DNA of 64,000 nucleotides from positions 1 to 64,000 of the forward strand of contig CAINOE010000174.1 of NCBI GenBank assembly GCA_903851415.1, given 5' to 3'. The translations under genes and the position numbers were made by a program. The DNA is from an uncultured Rhodopila sp. GTDB taxonomy: Bacteria; Pseudomonadota; Alphaproteobacteria; Acetobacterales; Acetobacteraceae. Position 1 is the first letter of the stretch. Every line of letters begins with the position of its first letter. Shown here one piece after another: positions 8,298 to 16,756 of the stretch. The notes under the pieces are model-generated. The model had not been told where the DNA came from. It was given only the letters and a program-made list of their open reading frames with translations, and made no database searches.

Positions 8298-9566
8298 ATG
8301 CTGCTGGGTGCCGTCGCCGATGACTTCACCGGCGCAACCGATCTGTGTTCCATGCTGGTGCGCGGCGGCATGCGGACCGTCCAGCTCATCGGCGCGCCGC
8401 AAGCGGACCAGGCGGCGCCCGACGCGGACGCGGTGGTGGTCGCGCTGAAATCGCGCACCGCGCCGGCGCGGCAGGCGGTGGAAGATTCCCTTGCCGCGCT
8501 GAAATGGCTGCAGGCCGCCGGCACCCGGCAGTATTTCTTCAAATACTGCTCCACCTTCGACAGCACCGAGCACGGCAACATCGGCCCGGTGGCGGACGCG
8601 CTGGTCGATGCGCTCGGCTGCGGCTTCGCGCTGGCTTGTCCCGCTTTCCCGGCCAACGCCCGCACCGTCTACCAGGGCTATCTGTTCGCCGGCGGCAACC
8701 TGCTGAACGAAAGCGGCATGGAGCACCATCCGCTGACCCCGATGACCGACGCCAACCTGGTGCGCGTGCTGTCGCGCCAGACCGAAGGCGCCGTCGGGCT
8801 GGTGAATTTCGCCACCGTCGATCGCGGCGCGCATGCGATCCGCGATGCGATGACCCGCCTGAAGGAGCAGGGCCGCCGCTACGCCATCGTCGACGCCATC
8901 ACCGACGCCCATTTGCTTGCCATCGGAGAGGCCGCCGCAGGCCATGCGCTGATCACCGGCGGTTCGGGCGTGGCGATGGGCCTGCCGGAGAATTTCCGCC
9001 GCGCCGGGGTTTTGGCCGTGCGAGACGATCCCGCCGCCCTGCCCCGGTTGGAGGGCGCCTGCGCGGTGGTTGCCGGATCATGCTCCCGCGCCACGCTGGC
9101 CCAGCTCGGCTACGCGCGAAACCACATGCCGGTGTTCGAACTCGATCCGCTGGAAACGCCCGATGCCGCGGCGCTGAGCGAAGCCGCGCTGACCTGGGCA
9201 GCGGACAACATCGGCGACCGGCCGGTGGCGATCGCTGCCTCCGCGCCGCCGGAGAAGGTCGCTCTGCTGCAATCGCGCCTGGGACGCGATCGGGCCGGCG
9301 CCCTGGTCGAGGATGCGGTGGCCCGCATCGCTGCCGGGCTGGTGCAGCGCGGCGTGCGGCGGCTGGTCGTTGCCGGCGGGGAAACATCCGGCGCGGTGGC
9401 GGGCCGCCTCGGCGTGCGGTCGCTGCGTATCGGCCGCGAAATCGATCCGGGCGTGCCCTGGACCTATGCCTCCGGCAGCGGCCCCGATCTGTTGCTGGCG
9501 CTGAAGTCCGGCAACTTCGGCGCAACCGATTTCTTCCTCAAAGCGTTTCGCGCGCTGGAAGGCTGA
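8298..9566 (+). CDS. otnK: Four-carbon acid sugar kinase (3-oxo-tetronate kinase)
   Basis: OtnK phosphorylates 3-oxo-tetronates in the catabolism of four-carbon sugar acids. The 422-residue protein has the DUF1537 family start GAVADDFTGATDL, a middle region with FKYCSTFDSTEHGNIGPVAD, and the C-terminal nucleotide-binding part with VAGGETSGAV and ASGSGPDLLLALKSGNFG. A strong AGGAGG lies seven bases before the ATG. Next is otnC, three bases downstream, which supports the pathway assignment. The dehydrogenase and isomerase steps are not in this window. Confidence 0.93.
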   Translation: MLLGAVADDFTGATDLCSMLVRGGMRTVQLIGAPQADQAAPDADAVVVALKSRTAPARQAVEDSLAALKWLQAAGTRQYFFKYCSTFDSTEHGNIGPVADALVDALGCGFALACPAFPANARTVYQGYLFAGGNLLNESGMEHHPLTPMTDANLVRVLSRQTEGAVGLVNFATVDRGAHAIRDAMTRLKEQGRRYAIVDAITDAHLLAIGEAAAGHALITGGSGVAMGLPENFRRAGVLAVRDDPAALPRLEGACAVVAGSCSRATLAQLGYARNHMPVFELDPLETPDAAALSEAALTWAADNIGDRPVAIAASAPPEKVALLQSRLGRDRAGALVEDAVARIAAGLVQRGVRRLVVAGGETSGAVAGRLGVRSLRIGREIDPGVPWTYASGSGPDLLLALKSGNFGATDFFLKAFRALEG

Positions 9567-9569
9567 CCG

Positions 9570-10202
9570 ATGAACGAGCAGGAGCTCCGGCTTCTTCTTG
9601 CCGAACTGGCGGCGAGCCTGTTCGCGCGGGGATACTCCGTGGGCAGCGCAGGCAATATCAGCGTGCGGCTTTCGGACGGCTATCTGATCACGCCGACGAA
9701 TTCGAGTCTCGGGCGGCTCGATCCGGCTCGGCTGGCGAAACTGGACGCGGATTTCCGGCATGTCGGCGGCGACAGGCCGTCGAAGGAAGTGTTCATGCAC
9801 CGCGCGTTCTATCAGGCGAGGGAAGACGCGGGCGCGGTGGTGCATTTGCATTCGACTTGCGCGACGGCGGTGTCCTGCCTCCCGGACGTCGATGCATCCA
9901 ATCCGATCCCGCCGCTGACACCGTATTTCGTGATGCGGGTGGGGCGGCAAATGCCGATCATTCCGTATTACAGGCCGGGGGATGCGGCGATGGAGCCGGC
10001 GATCAATACGGCCGCGCGAGACGCCCGGGCGGTTCTGCTCGCGAATCACGGCCCGGTCGTTGCGGGAAAAACATTGACCGATGCGGTCTGCGCCGCGGAG
10101 GAGCTGGAAGAAGCGGCGAAGCTGTTCCTGATGGTGCGCGGCCAATCTCCCCGGTCCTTGAGCGCGGCGCAGGTGGATGATTTGCTGCGGACGTTCGGTT
10201 AG
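9570..10202 (+). CDS. otnC: 3-oxo-tetronate 4-phosphate decarboxylase (class II aldolase fold)
   Basis: OtnC decarboxylates the OtnK product to a triose phosphate such as dihydroxyacetone phosphate. The 210-residue length is normal for class II aldolase/adducin-type enzymes. Visible motifs are GNISVRL (phosphate binding), the catalytic acid in PSKEVFMHRAFY, the metal ligands HLHSTCATAVSC and the later LLANHGPVVAGKTL. It is immediately downstream of otnK and shares its transcription unit. A REP-like palindrome follows at 10245. Confidence 0.92.
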   Translation: MNEQELRLLLAELAASLFARGYSVGSAGNISVRLSDGYLITPTNSSLGRLDPARLAKLDADFRHVGGDRPSKEVFMHRAFYQAREDAGAVVHLHSTCATAVSCLPDVDASNPIPPLTPYFVMRVGRQMPIIPYYRPGDAAMEPAINTAARDARAVLLANHGPVVAGKTLTDAVCAAEELEEAAKLFLMVRGQSPRSLSAAQVDDLLRTFG

Positions 10203-10631
10203 GCGACGCCCGATAATGTTTGAACCGGTTGGCGCCACCCTTCCCGTCATGGCCCGGCGTGTCCGGGCCATCCACGACTTGCGGAGCTGATGGAACCAAA
10301 GTCGAGGATGGCCGGACTAAATGGGACCGGCCGCCGACTTCCGGGTTATTTTAGCGCGTATGGACCACCGCCCCATGAAGCCGTCGTTCCCGGCCGCCGC
10401 CCTAGCGGCGTTGCGGACAAATACTTCCGCCCGCGCCGTTACGATCGGCCATAAGCCCGGGCCAACCGCGGTAAAGCCTGATCCACGGGCATGGCCGTCG
10501 CGACGCAATGGCGGGCCGAAGCCCGCCATCCACGCCTTTGTTTGTGCAACCGAAAGGCCTGGATGCCGGCCTCCGCCGGCTTCCGATGCGTCGCGGCCGC
10601 AGAGTTTTCGCTTCGTATCCGAACCAGTCGC
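10203..10631. other. Repeat-rich intergenic region without a gene
   Basis: No coding signal is visible. The stretch holds a REP-like palindrome (10245-10276) whose flank GGCCATCCACGACTT is echoed in inverted form about 30 bases on. It also holds a hairpin ATGGCGGGC/GCCCGCCAT at 10508-10529 and a small GCCGGC-CTCC-GCCGGC hairpin at 10565-10580. It separates otnC from the convergent H1-like gene. Confidence 0.6.
10245..10276. repeat. REP-like palindrome, imperfect copy
   Basis: The core CATGGCCCGG-CGTGT-CCGGGCCAT matches the copy at 8213. Its right end reads CCATCCACG in place of CCATGACG. It lies 42 bases downstream of otnC. Confidence 0.7.
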
Positions 10632-11267
10632 CTAGTCCTGCGATTCGCTCGCGGCGATCGGCGCCGGCTCCGGAGCAGGTGTCGAAGCCGGCACGATCTT
10701 CGGCTTGCGCCCGGGCTTTGCCTTTACGGCCGCCGGCTTCGCGGCCACTGCCTTCCTGGCAACCGGTTTGGCCACGGATTTGGCAGCCGACTTGGCAGCC
10801 GGCTTGGCAACCACCTTCTCGGCAGCCTTCTTGCCCGGCGGCCGGCCAACCGGACGCCTGGCGACCGCCGCGGCTTCCACCGTCTTCGAGGAGGTCTTCC
10901 CGGCGGCAGTCTTCGCCACCGGCTTTGCAGCCACGGCCTTTGCGGCAACAGGCTTTTTGGCGACAGCCTTTTTGGCAACGGCCTTCCTGGTGACCGCTTT
11001 CTTCACCGGACCCTTGCCGCCGGTCCTGGAAGCAGCGGCCTTCGTCGCGACCGGCTTCGCAGCAGCCTTTTTCGCCACTGCTTTCTTCGCCGCAGGCCTG
11101 GCAACGGCCTTTTTCGCCGCCGCTGCCTTGGCGGCCGGCTTGGCAGCGGCCTTTTTCGGCGCCGCCTTCCTGGCCACCGGCTTTTTCGCTGCTACCTTCC
11201 CGGCCGCGGCCGAGACCGCCTTCGCGCGGGCGCGGGGGGCTTCGTCTGTCGTCTCGTCAGTGCTCAC
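10632..11267 (-). CDS. Histone H1-like, Lys/Ala/Pro-rich DNA-binding protein
   Basis: This 211-residue protein is made largely of AKKAVA/AAKPVA-type repeats, giving a very basic, extended chain like the C-terminal tail of eukaryotic H1 and bacterial AlgP/HctB-type proteins. Two AT-hook-like stretches are visible, RRPVGRPPGKK and KPGRKPK, near residues 140 and 190. The N-terminal 15 residues and the last 20 are acidic or neutral. It probably binds DNA non-specifically and affects nucleoid packing. Repeat number in such genes can vary between strains. Confidence 0.8.
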   Translation of the reverse strand: MSTDETTDEAPRARAKAVSAAAGKVAAKKPVARKAAPKKAAAKPAAKAAAAKKAVARPAAKKAVAKKAAAKPVATKAAASRTGGKGPVKKAVTRKAVAKKAVAKKPVAAKAVAAKPVAKTAAGKTSSKTVEAAAVARRPVGRPPGKKAAEKVVAKPAAKSAAKSVAKPVARKAVAAKPAAVKAKPGRKPKIVPASTPAPEPAPIAASESQD

Positions 11268-11789
11268 CTGTAAAACTCCTTTTTGAACGTGCCGTCTTTG
11301 TCATGCGCTTTGATTGAGGCCAGCTCCGCGAACCGCGACGTCAACCGACATCGGCCGATTCGTTTCCTTTTCAGATCGGCTTGACGAACGCCGCGAGCGG
11401 CCGGGCGCCAGCCGGGTTTTCGACAGTCGTCGGGCTTGGCATGATGCGGAAAGGGCAACGCCCCGTCCGCATTGCTGCACGCATGACCCGATGCGGCACG
11501 TATCTTGGTGCTTGCTTGACTCGTCCGCGGCTTACCAAGGTCGCGGTCCATCGACCGTCCTTACTGTTGAACGTCCCCGCGCACCGGCCGTTCAATAAAA
11601 AACGGGAATCGATTCGCGGATACGAATTCCGCTATTCCCTGTCCCGCCCATATCTGTCAACAAAAAGCAACAGGCGGGACGAATGTTGATCAAAAAATTT
11701 CCGTGCGCCGCGTCCCGAGAGGCGTTCCAAAAGCGGAATCGCCGCGGCAACGATGCCGCGGCGATCCGGACAGGCCCGAAAAAACCGGT
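11268..11789. other. 522-bp intergenic region upstream of the H1-like gene
   Basis: No convincing gene is visible. The part from about 11590 to 11700 is clearly AT-richer and probably contains the promoter of the H1-like gene on the minus strand. A terminator-type hairpin for prpC lies at 11738-11765. Confidence 0.5.
11738..11765 (-). terminator. Hairpin downstream of prpC
   Basis: An 11-bp perfect stem (ATCGCCGCGGC / GCCGCGGCGAT) has a 6-base loop. On the minus strand it lies 25 bases after the prpC stop and is followed by a short CTTTTGG tract. It fits a Rho-independent terminator with a weak U-tract. Confidence 0.6.
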
Positions 11790-12956
11790 TTAGTGGCGAA
11801 GTTCGATCGGCACGAATTTCAGATTTTCCGGTCCGATATAATTCGCCGCGGGGCGGATCAGCTTGTTGTCAGCGCGCTGCTCAAGCACATGCGCCGCCCA
11901 CCCCGATGTGCGCGAGATAACGAACAGCGGGGTGAACATCGCCGTCGGAATACCCAGCAGGTGGTAGCTGATCGCGCTGAACCAATCGAGGTTGGCGAAC
12001 ATCTTCTTCTGCTCCCACATCACCGTCTCGATACGCTCGGCGATGTCGAACAGCTTCATCGATCCCGCGGCCTGCGACAGCCGGCGCGCAACCTCCTTGA
12101 TCACCTTGTTGCGCGGATCGGCGATCGTATACACGGCGTGCCCGAAGCCGATAATGACCTCCTTGTTCTCCAGCCGCTTGCGAATGTCGGCCTCCGCTTC
12201 ATCCGGCGTGTTGTAGCGGCTCTGGATCTCGAACGAGACCTCGTTCGCGCCGCCATGCTTCGGGCCGCGCAACGCGCCGATGCCGCCGCAAATCGCCGAG
12301 TGCAGGTCGGCGCCGGTGCCCGCGATGACACGGCAGGCAAAGGTCGATGCATTGAACTCGTGCTCGGCATACAGGATCAGCGAGGTATGCATCGCGCGCA
12401 CGAACAACTGCGACGGCGGCTTGCCGTGCAGCAAATGCAGGATGTGGCCGCCGATGGAATCGTCGTCGGTCTCGACCTCGATGCGTTTGCCGTTATTGGC
12501 GAAATGGTACCAATACAGCAGCATCGAGCCCATCGACGCCATCATGCGATCTGCTATGTCGCGCGCGCCGGTGATCGTCGCGTCCTCTTTCTCCGGCAGC
12601 AGGCAGCCCATCACCGAAACACCGGTGCGCAGCACGTCCATCGGATGCGTCGCCGGCGGCAACGCCTCCAGCGCGGTCTTCAGCGCCGTGGGAAGGCCGC
12701 GCATCGACTTCAGCTTCGCCTTGTAGTCGTCGAGCTCGCCACGCGTCGGCAGATGGCCGTGGATCAGCAGATGCGCGATCTCGGCGAACTCGCAGGTATC
12801 GGCCACATCCAGAATATTGTAGCCGCGGTAATGCAGATCGTTGCCGGAGCGGCCGACAGTGCAAAGCGCGGTATTGCCCGCGGTGACGCCCGACAAGCCC
12901 ACGCCTTTCTTCGTGGGGGCATTTGCCGGGGCGGGAGCCGTTGTTGTCTCACTCAT
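11790..12956 (-). CDS. prpC: 2-methylcitrate synthase
   Basis: PrpC condenses propionyl-CoA with oxaloacetate in the methylcitrate cycle. The 388-residue protein is of the short citrate-synthase type. It starts with GLSGVTAGNTALCTVG and LHYRGYNI, typical of PrpC. Catalytic-region motifs are EVETDDDSIGGH, AEHEFNASTF, RGPKHGGANE and GFGHAVYTIADPR. The ATG at 12956 has GGAGGAG eight bases upstream. A prpD-like remnant ends 17 bases before it, which supports the methylcitrate role over housekeeping citrate synthase. No prpB is in the window, so the rest of the cycle would have to be encoded elsewhere. Confidence 0.9.
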   Translation of the reverse strand: MSETTTAPAPANAPTKKGVGLSGVTAGNTALCTVGRSGNDLHYRGYNILDVADTCEFAEIAHLLIHGHLPTRGELDDYKAKLKSMRGLPTALKTALEALPPATHPMDVLRTGVSVMGCLLPEKEDATITGARDIADRMMASMGSMLLYWYHFANNGKRIEVETDDDSIGGHILHLLHGKPPSQLFVRAMHTSLILYAEHEFNASTFACRVIAGTGADLHSAICGGIGALRGPKHGGANEVSFEIQSRYNTPDEAEADIRKRLENKEVIIGFGHAVYTIADPRNKVIKEVARRLSQAAGSMKLFDIAERIETVMWEQKKMFANLDWFSAISYHLLGIPTAMFTPLFVISRTSGWAAHVLEQRADNKLIRPAANYIGPENLKFVPIELRH

Positions 12957-12973
12957 AATACACTCCTCCAGTC

Positions 12974-13243
12974 TTAAAGAATGCCGGGCTTGCCCACTTC
13001 GGGCGCACCGGCGGGCAAGATGATAGTCAGCCGGTGCAGCCCCCCGGCCGGCAGGCGCGGCAGATCCTGTGCCGCTTCCAGGAAGCGATCCGCCCGAACG
13101 GCCGGGCGCCGGGCGGACGCGCCATGCCCGCCGCGGGCCTCGCGGCCGCGACCTTGTCCGCGGCAAACCCGGGCGAGCCGGTCTTCCCGTTTCAGGACCG
13201 CCGCGGAGGGGCTGACCCTGACGCCATGATCGAACACAGTCAT
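12974..13243 (-). pseudogene. prpD: Internally deleted 2-methylcitrate dehydratase (prpD) remnant
   Basis: An open frame of 89 codons runs from ATG at 13243 to a stop at 12974. Its first residues (MTVFDHGVRVSPSAAVLKREDRLA) resemble the N-terminus of MmgE/PrpD proteins. Its last residues (DRFLEAAQDLPRLPAGGL, then PAGAPEVGKPGIL) resemble their C-terminus. Intact enzymes have about 450-480 residues, so roughly 400 are missing. The middle is not PrpD-like in this frame, though another frame gives AADKVAAARPAAGMARPP, which may be a shifted internal piece. The position directly upstream of prpC fits a former prpD-prpC unit. The call rests on family memory. Confidence 0.55.
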
Positions 13244-13411
13244 CCTCCATCCTGCGCCGTGCGGGATGTGAAACCGGCACGGCTCCGTTCCGGCCCCCGG
13301 ACTCAGGCCATCGGCTTGCTTCGTAGTGACGCACCGGCGGAACGGCAACCCGGGTTGATTGCGTAGTCTGGCGGAACTGGCATGCTTCTGCTGTCAAACA
13401 GGAGATTGGCC

Positions 13412-14407
13412 TTGTCCCGCCTCATCACCGCCGCCGCCGCCCAGTTGGGGCCGATCCAGAGGGCTGAACCGAGGTCTTCGGCGGTGGGGAGGATGGTCCG
13501 GCTGCTGGAGCGGGCGCACCGCCGCGGCGTGGAGCTGGTGGTGTTTCCCGAACTGGCGCTGACGACGTTCTTCCCGCGTCACTACCACGAAGATATCAGC
13601 CATGCGGATAAGTGGTTCGAGACGGCGATGCCCTCGGCTGAAACCGCGCCGCTGTTCGACGCCGCCCGCCGGTACGGCATCGGCTTTCACCTCGGCTACG
13701 CGGAAATGGCGCAGGAGGCGGACGAGACGGGCGCCGTGCGCAACCGCCGGTTCAACACCTCGGTCCTGGTCGGGCCGGAGGGCGATGTCCTGCTGAAGTA
13801 TCGCAAGATGCATCTGCCGGGGCATGCGGAGTACGACACGCGGCGCAAGGTCCAGCATTTGGAAAAGCGGTATTTCGAAGTCGGCAATCTCGGCTTCCCG
13901 GTGATTCGCGCGCCGATGGGCGGTTTGGACGGCATCAACATGGGCATGCTGATCTGCAACGACCGCCGCTGGCCGGAGGCCTGGCGCGTGCTGGGACTGC
14001 AAAGCGTCGAGCTTGTGGCGCTGGGCTACAACACGCCGAGCCTGAACATGGAAGCGGGCGGGTTCGAGGCGCACCATCTGCGGGTGTTCCATTCGCATCT
14101 GTCGATCCAGGCGGGATGCTACCAGAATTCCTGTTTCGCCGTCGCGACGGCCAAGGCGGGGATCGAGGACGGCAACGAGTTGTTCGGGCACTCCATCATC
14201 GTCAATCCGCAGGGTGAGATCATCGCCATGGCGGGAAGCTGGGACGATGAACTGATCGCCGCGGACTGCGAGCTGGACATGTGCATGCTTGGTCGCACGA
14301 CCGTATTCGCGTTCGACCGGCACCGGCGGCCGGAGGCGTATGGACGGATCACCGGGCAGGTCGGGGCCGTAGAGCCGGAGGTATGGCAGAAATCGGCGCC
14401 GCGTTAG
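13412..14407 (+). CDS. Nitrilase-superfamily N-carbamoyl-D-amino acid hydrolase-like protein
   Basis: The protein closely follows the N-carbamoyl-D-amino acid amidohydrolase pattern. The catalytic triad is visible as Glu in FPELALTTFFPR, Lys in YRKMHLPGH and Cys in ICNDRRWPEAWR. The stretches RRFNTSVLVG, HLEKRYFEVGNLGFPV and GYNTPSLN also match. These enzymes release a D-amino acid, CO2 and ammonia. I prefer the TTG at 13412 (SRLITAAAAQLGPI), with CAGGAG six bases upstream. An ATG at 13382 would add ten residues but lacks a ribosome site. The stop TAG is also the first three bases of a dispersed repeat. No hydantoinase is adjacent, so the true substrate is uncertain. Confidence 0.85.
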   Translation: MSRLITAAAAQLGPIQRAEPRSSAVGRMVRLLERAHRRGVELVVFPELALTTFFPRHYHEDISHADKWFETAMPSAETAPLFDAARRYGIGFHLGYAEMAQEADETGAVRNRRFNTSVLVGPEGDVLLKYRKMHLPGHAEYDTRRKVQHLEKRYFEVGNLGFPVIRAPMGGLDGINMGMLICNDRRWPEAWRVLGLQSVELVALGYNTPSLNMEAGGFEAHHLRVFHSHLSIQAGCYQNSCFAVATAKAGIEDGNELFGHSIIVNPQGEIIAMAGSWDDELIAADCELDMCMLGRTTVFAFDRHRRPEAYGRITGQVGAVEPEVWQKSAPR

Positions 14408-14573
14408 AGCATTTTCAGGCTGACTGGAACCGTGGCGAGGACCCTGTTCGTCATGGCCGGGCTTGTCCGGGCCACCTGTACCAGCACCCTGCCGCGATAG
14501 GTGGCCCGGACAACCCGGGCCATGACGGTGTGCCAGAGTCCGCCGCCGTTCCAGTCATCCTGAACACGCTCCA
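14405..14573. repeat. Composite TAGAGCAT...GCTCCA dispersed repeat, long copy
   Basis: The element has inverted ends: TAGAGCATTTTCAGGCTGACTGGAAC at the left and its diverged reverse complement ending CCTGAACACGCTCCA at the right. The centre has REP-type arms GTCATGGCCGGGCTTGTCCGGGCCACCT and AGGTGGCCCGGACAACCCGGGCCATGAC around a 23-base spacer. It begins exactly at the stop codon of the nitrilase gene. A shorter copy is at 62920-63040, also starting at a gene's TAG. Confidence 0.85.
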
Positions 14574-14663
14574 GGGTTTCGTTAACGTTTGCCGGTCATA
14601 CTCGCGCCCGCGCCAAACCTTGCAACAGACCCCTGCATGCTTCCAACGCCACGGACGCTGGAA

Positions 14664-15854
14664 TCAGTGACAGATGCCATAACCACCGGCGATCACCGCC
14701 CGCACCGGCGCCACGCCCACGCTGATGGAGCCGATTTGGCGACGGTCGCGGGTGTCGATCACCACCACCTCGCCGCTGTCCTCGACCGGGAGATAGAACT
14801 TGTCGCCCTCCGGCGACACGGTGCCGAAGCCGGGCCTGCCGGCGAGCCCGATCGCGCCGTCGCTGCATCCGGCTTCGAGATCGAAGAGAAACACCTTGTG
14901 TGCCGGCGCGCTGGGCACCAACGCCACGGTGTCGAACCAGGCGCTGTAGGCGGTCGAGACGCCGCCAGCGGCGGCCAGCAGCGGGCCAGGCTGCAGCGGC
15001 TTCACCGAGGCGATCGTCACGGTGCCGGCGTCCGGGTCCGGCAGCAACAGGTAGCTCCCGAAGCCGGTGGTGAAAACCCCGGCCGCCGGGCGACCGGTCA
15101 GCCGCCCCAGGACGACCCGCGACCTCAGGTCCAGATGCAGGATCGAGTGCTCGGGGTCAGTGGCGATGGCGAAACCCTCGCGGCCATTCGGTGAGCGGAC
15201 GAGGTCGACCACGGGCGGGCCGCCGATGCTGGCAGCGAGGCGGCCGCTGGCGAGGTCGAACGTCGCGACCCCCTGAAACGTATCGGCGCCGACAAACAGC
15301 AAGGCGGCGTCGGTCGAGAAGATGGCGGCGCGGATCTGCGCCGGTCCCTGGAAGCCCAGCGCGATGCGCCCGGAGCGGAAGTCGATGACCGCAATCTCGC
15401 CGCTGTCCCCGTCTATGGCGGCCAGGGTGGCGCCGTCGGGGCTGACCAGGAGGCGCGTCGGCCGGCAAGGGAGGTCGATATGCCGCACCGTCCGCGCCGC
15501 GACCTCGGCAACCGCCAGTCGGCGGGACTGCCGATCGGCTGCCGCCATGAGGACACCGCCGTCCGACATCCGTAACTCAAGCGGCACGATGCCGAGATCG
15601 AGATGGCCGAGCAGCCGATTTTCGTCGAAGGCGATCAGCGCCACCGAGGTGCTGTCGCGGGCGGTGACGATCAGGGTGCGCCGGCCATCTATCGGCGGCG
15701 TGACGGCCGTATCGCTCCGCGGCGTGGCGGACGGGCGCAGCAAGCTGAAGCCGGAAGCCGCGGCGAACCCGGTGGCGCCGGCAAGACCGCTCAGCACGTA
15801 GCGGCGAGAGGGGCGGCGCGCAAAGTGCGGCAAGACCGCGCGGCCTGCCCTCAT
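14664..15854 (-). CDS. Exported beta-propeller (YVTN/WD40-like) protein
   Basis: The N-terminus has a twin-arginine-like signal (SRRYVLSGLAG, then an Ala/Gly stretch), so export by Tat is likely. The rest is a series of about 40-residue beta units with phrases such as RLLVSPDGATLAAIDGDSGEIAVIDFRSG and GTVSPEGDKFYLPVEDSGEVVVIDTRDR, as in periplasmic YVTN propellers. It starts 41 bases after the ABC permease and is the last gene of that operon. I used ATG at 15854; a GTG lies nine bases earlier. It may help capture or sense the ligand, but no function is shown. Confidence 0.7.
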   Translation of the reverse strand: MRAGRAVLPHFARRPSRRYVLSGLAGATGFAAASGFSLLRPSATPRSDTAVTPPIDGRRTLIVTARDSTSVALIAFDENRLLGHLDLGIVPLELRMSDGGVLMAAADRQSRRLAVAEVAARTVRHIDLPCRPTRLLVSPDGATLAAIDGDSGEIAVIDFRSGRIALGFQGPAQIRAAIFSTDAALLFVGADTFQGVATFDLASGRLAASIGGPPVVDLVRSPNGREGFAIATDPEHSILHLDLRSRVVLGRLTGRPAAGVFTTGFGSYLLLPDPDAGTVTIASVKPLQPGPLLAAAGGVSTAYSAWFDTVALVPSAPAHKVFLFDLEAGCSDGAIGLAGRPGFGTVSPEGDKFYLPVEDSGEVVVIDTRDRRQIGSISVGVAPVRAVIAGGYGICH

Positions 15855-15895
15855 GTCACGCACGGCAGTCTTTTCATCCGTCCCTTAATCCACAT

Positions 15896-16756
15896 TTACC
15901 GGCTCGTGATACCGAGTTGCCATCCCGTGACCCTCTGCTCCACCCCGGTCAGAACCAGGTTAATGGCCACGCCGATGAGGCCGAGCACGAGAATGCCGGC
16001 ATACATGCTCGGTATCTCGAAACGTTCCTGGCTGGCGCGGATGTAGATGCCCAGACCTTCGGTCGCCCCCAGGTACTCGGCAGCCACCAACGCCGTGAAG
16101 GCGTAACTCGCCGCGAGCCGGATCCCGGGAAAGATGTTCGGGAAAGCGGCGGGAAGCACCACATGCGCAAAGATGTAGAGTCTATCGGCGCCCAGGGTAC
16201 GAGCGGCGTTGATCAGAATCCGCTCGACGCCCTTGACCGCGCTGGTGGTGCTGATGAAGACCGGCCAGAATGCCGCCCAGGTAACGATGGCGATTTTGGA
16301 CTCCTCCCCGATCCCGAAGAACAGCAGAAAAACGGGAAACAGCGCCAGGATCGACAGATTTCGAAAGAACAGGAGAATTGGCGCAAGTATTTTCTCAAGC
16401 AAGGTGAACGAGCCGACGACGATCCCGCCTGAAATGCCGAGCACCAGGGCAATCGCGAATCCCTCCAGTCCCCGCTCGAGACTCGGCCAGATCTCGGGCC
16501 ATATGTCTCCATCCGGGAGCACGCCGGCAAACATGGTTGTCAGGACAGTCTGCGGCGGCGAGAGGAACTTCGGGTTCAGCATACCGGTGCTGTTGGCGAA
16601 CCACCACAGGAAGAGAAAGCAGCCGAGGCCAAGCACGCCATAGATATACTTGTCGTACTTCAACAACCGGGGCGTGAACGGAATGGATTTGCCGCCTGCC
16701 TCCCGGACCAGCATCGCTTTCACGGTGGCGGTCGGCAGCCTTATCTCATTTGCCAA
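15896..16756 (-). CDS. ABC transporter permease, SsuC/TauC family
   Basis: This is the membrane subunit of a sulfonate/nitrate/taurine-type importer. About six hydrophobic segments are visible, with the EAA-loop region ILINAARTLGADRLYIFAHVVLPAAFPNIFPGIR near residue 190. I chose TTG at 16756 because AGGAGG lies six bases upstream of it, inside the end of the ATPase gene (11-bp overlap). An ATG at 16771 has no ribosome site. The ligand cannot be told from the sequence. Confidence 0.87.
   Translation of the reverse strand: MANEIRLPTATVKAMLVREAGGKSIPFTPRLLKYDKYIYGVLGLGCFLFLWWFANSTGMLNPKFLSPPQTVLTTMFAGVLPDGDIWPEIWPSLERGLEGFAIALVLGISGGIVVGSFTLLEKILAPILLFFRNLSILALFPVFLLFFGIGEESKIAIVTWAAFWPVFISTTSAVKGVERILINAARTLGADRLYIFAHVVLPAAFPNIFPGIRLAASYAFTALVAAEYLGATEGLGIYIRASQERFEIPSMYAGILVLGLIGVAINLVLTGVEQRVTGWQLGITSR

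Noticed and set aside
11790..12956. Housekeeping citrate synthase (gltA) instead of prpC
   Set aside because: The protein is of the short type and starts with the GLSGVTAGNTALCTVG pattern of 2-methylcitrate synthases, and a prpD-like remnant lies upstream.
11703..12977. Long plus-strand frame opposite prpC
   Set aside because: It is the complement of a well-supported 2-methylcitrate synthase, and its translation is Arg/His-rich with no family pattern.
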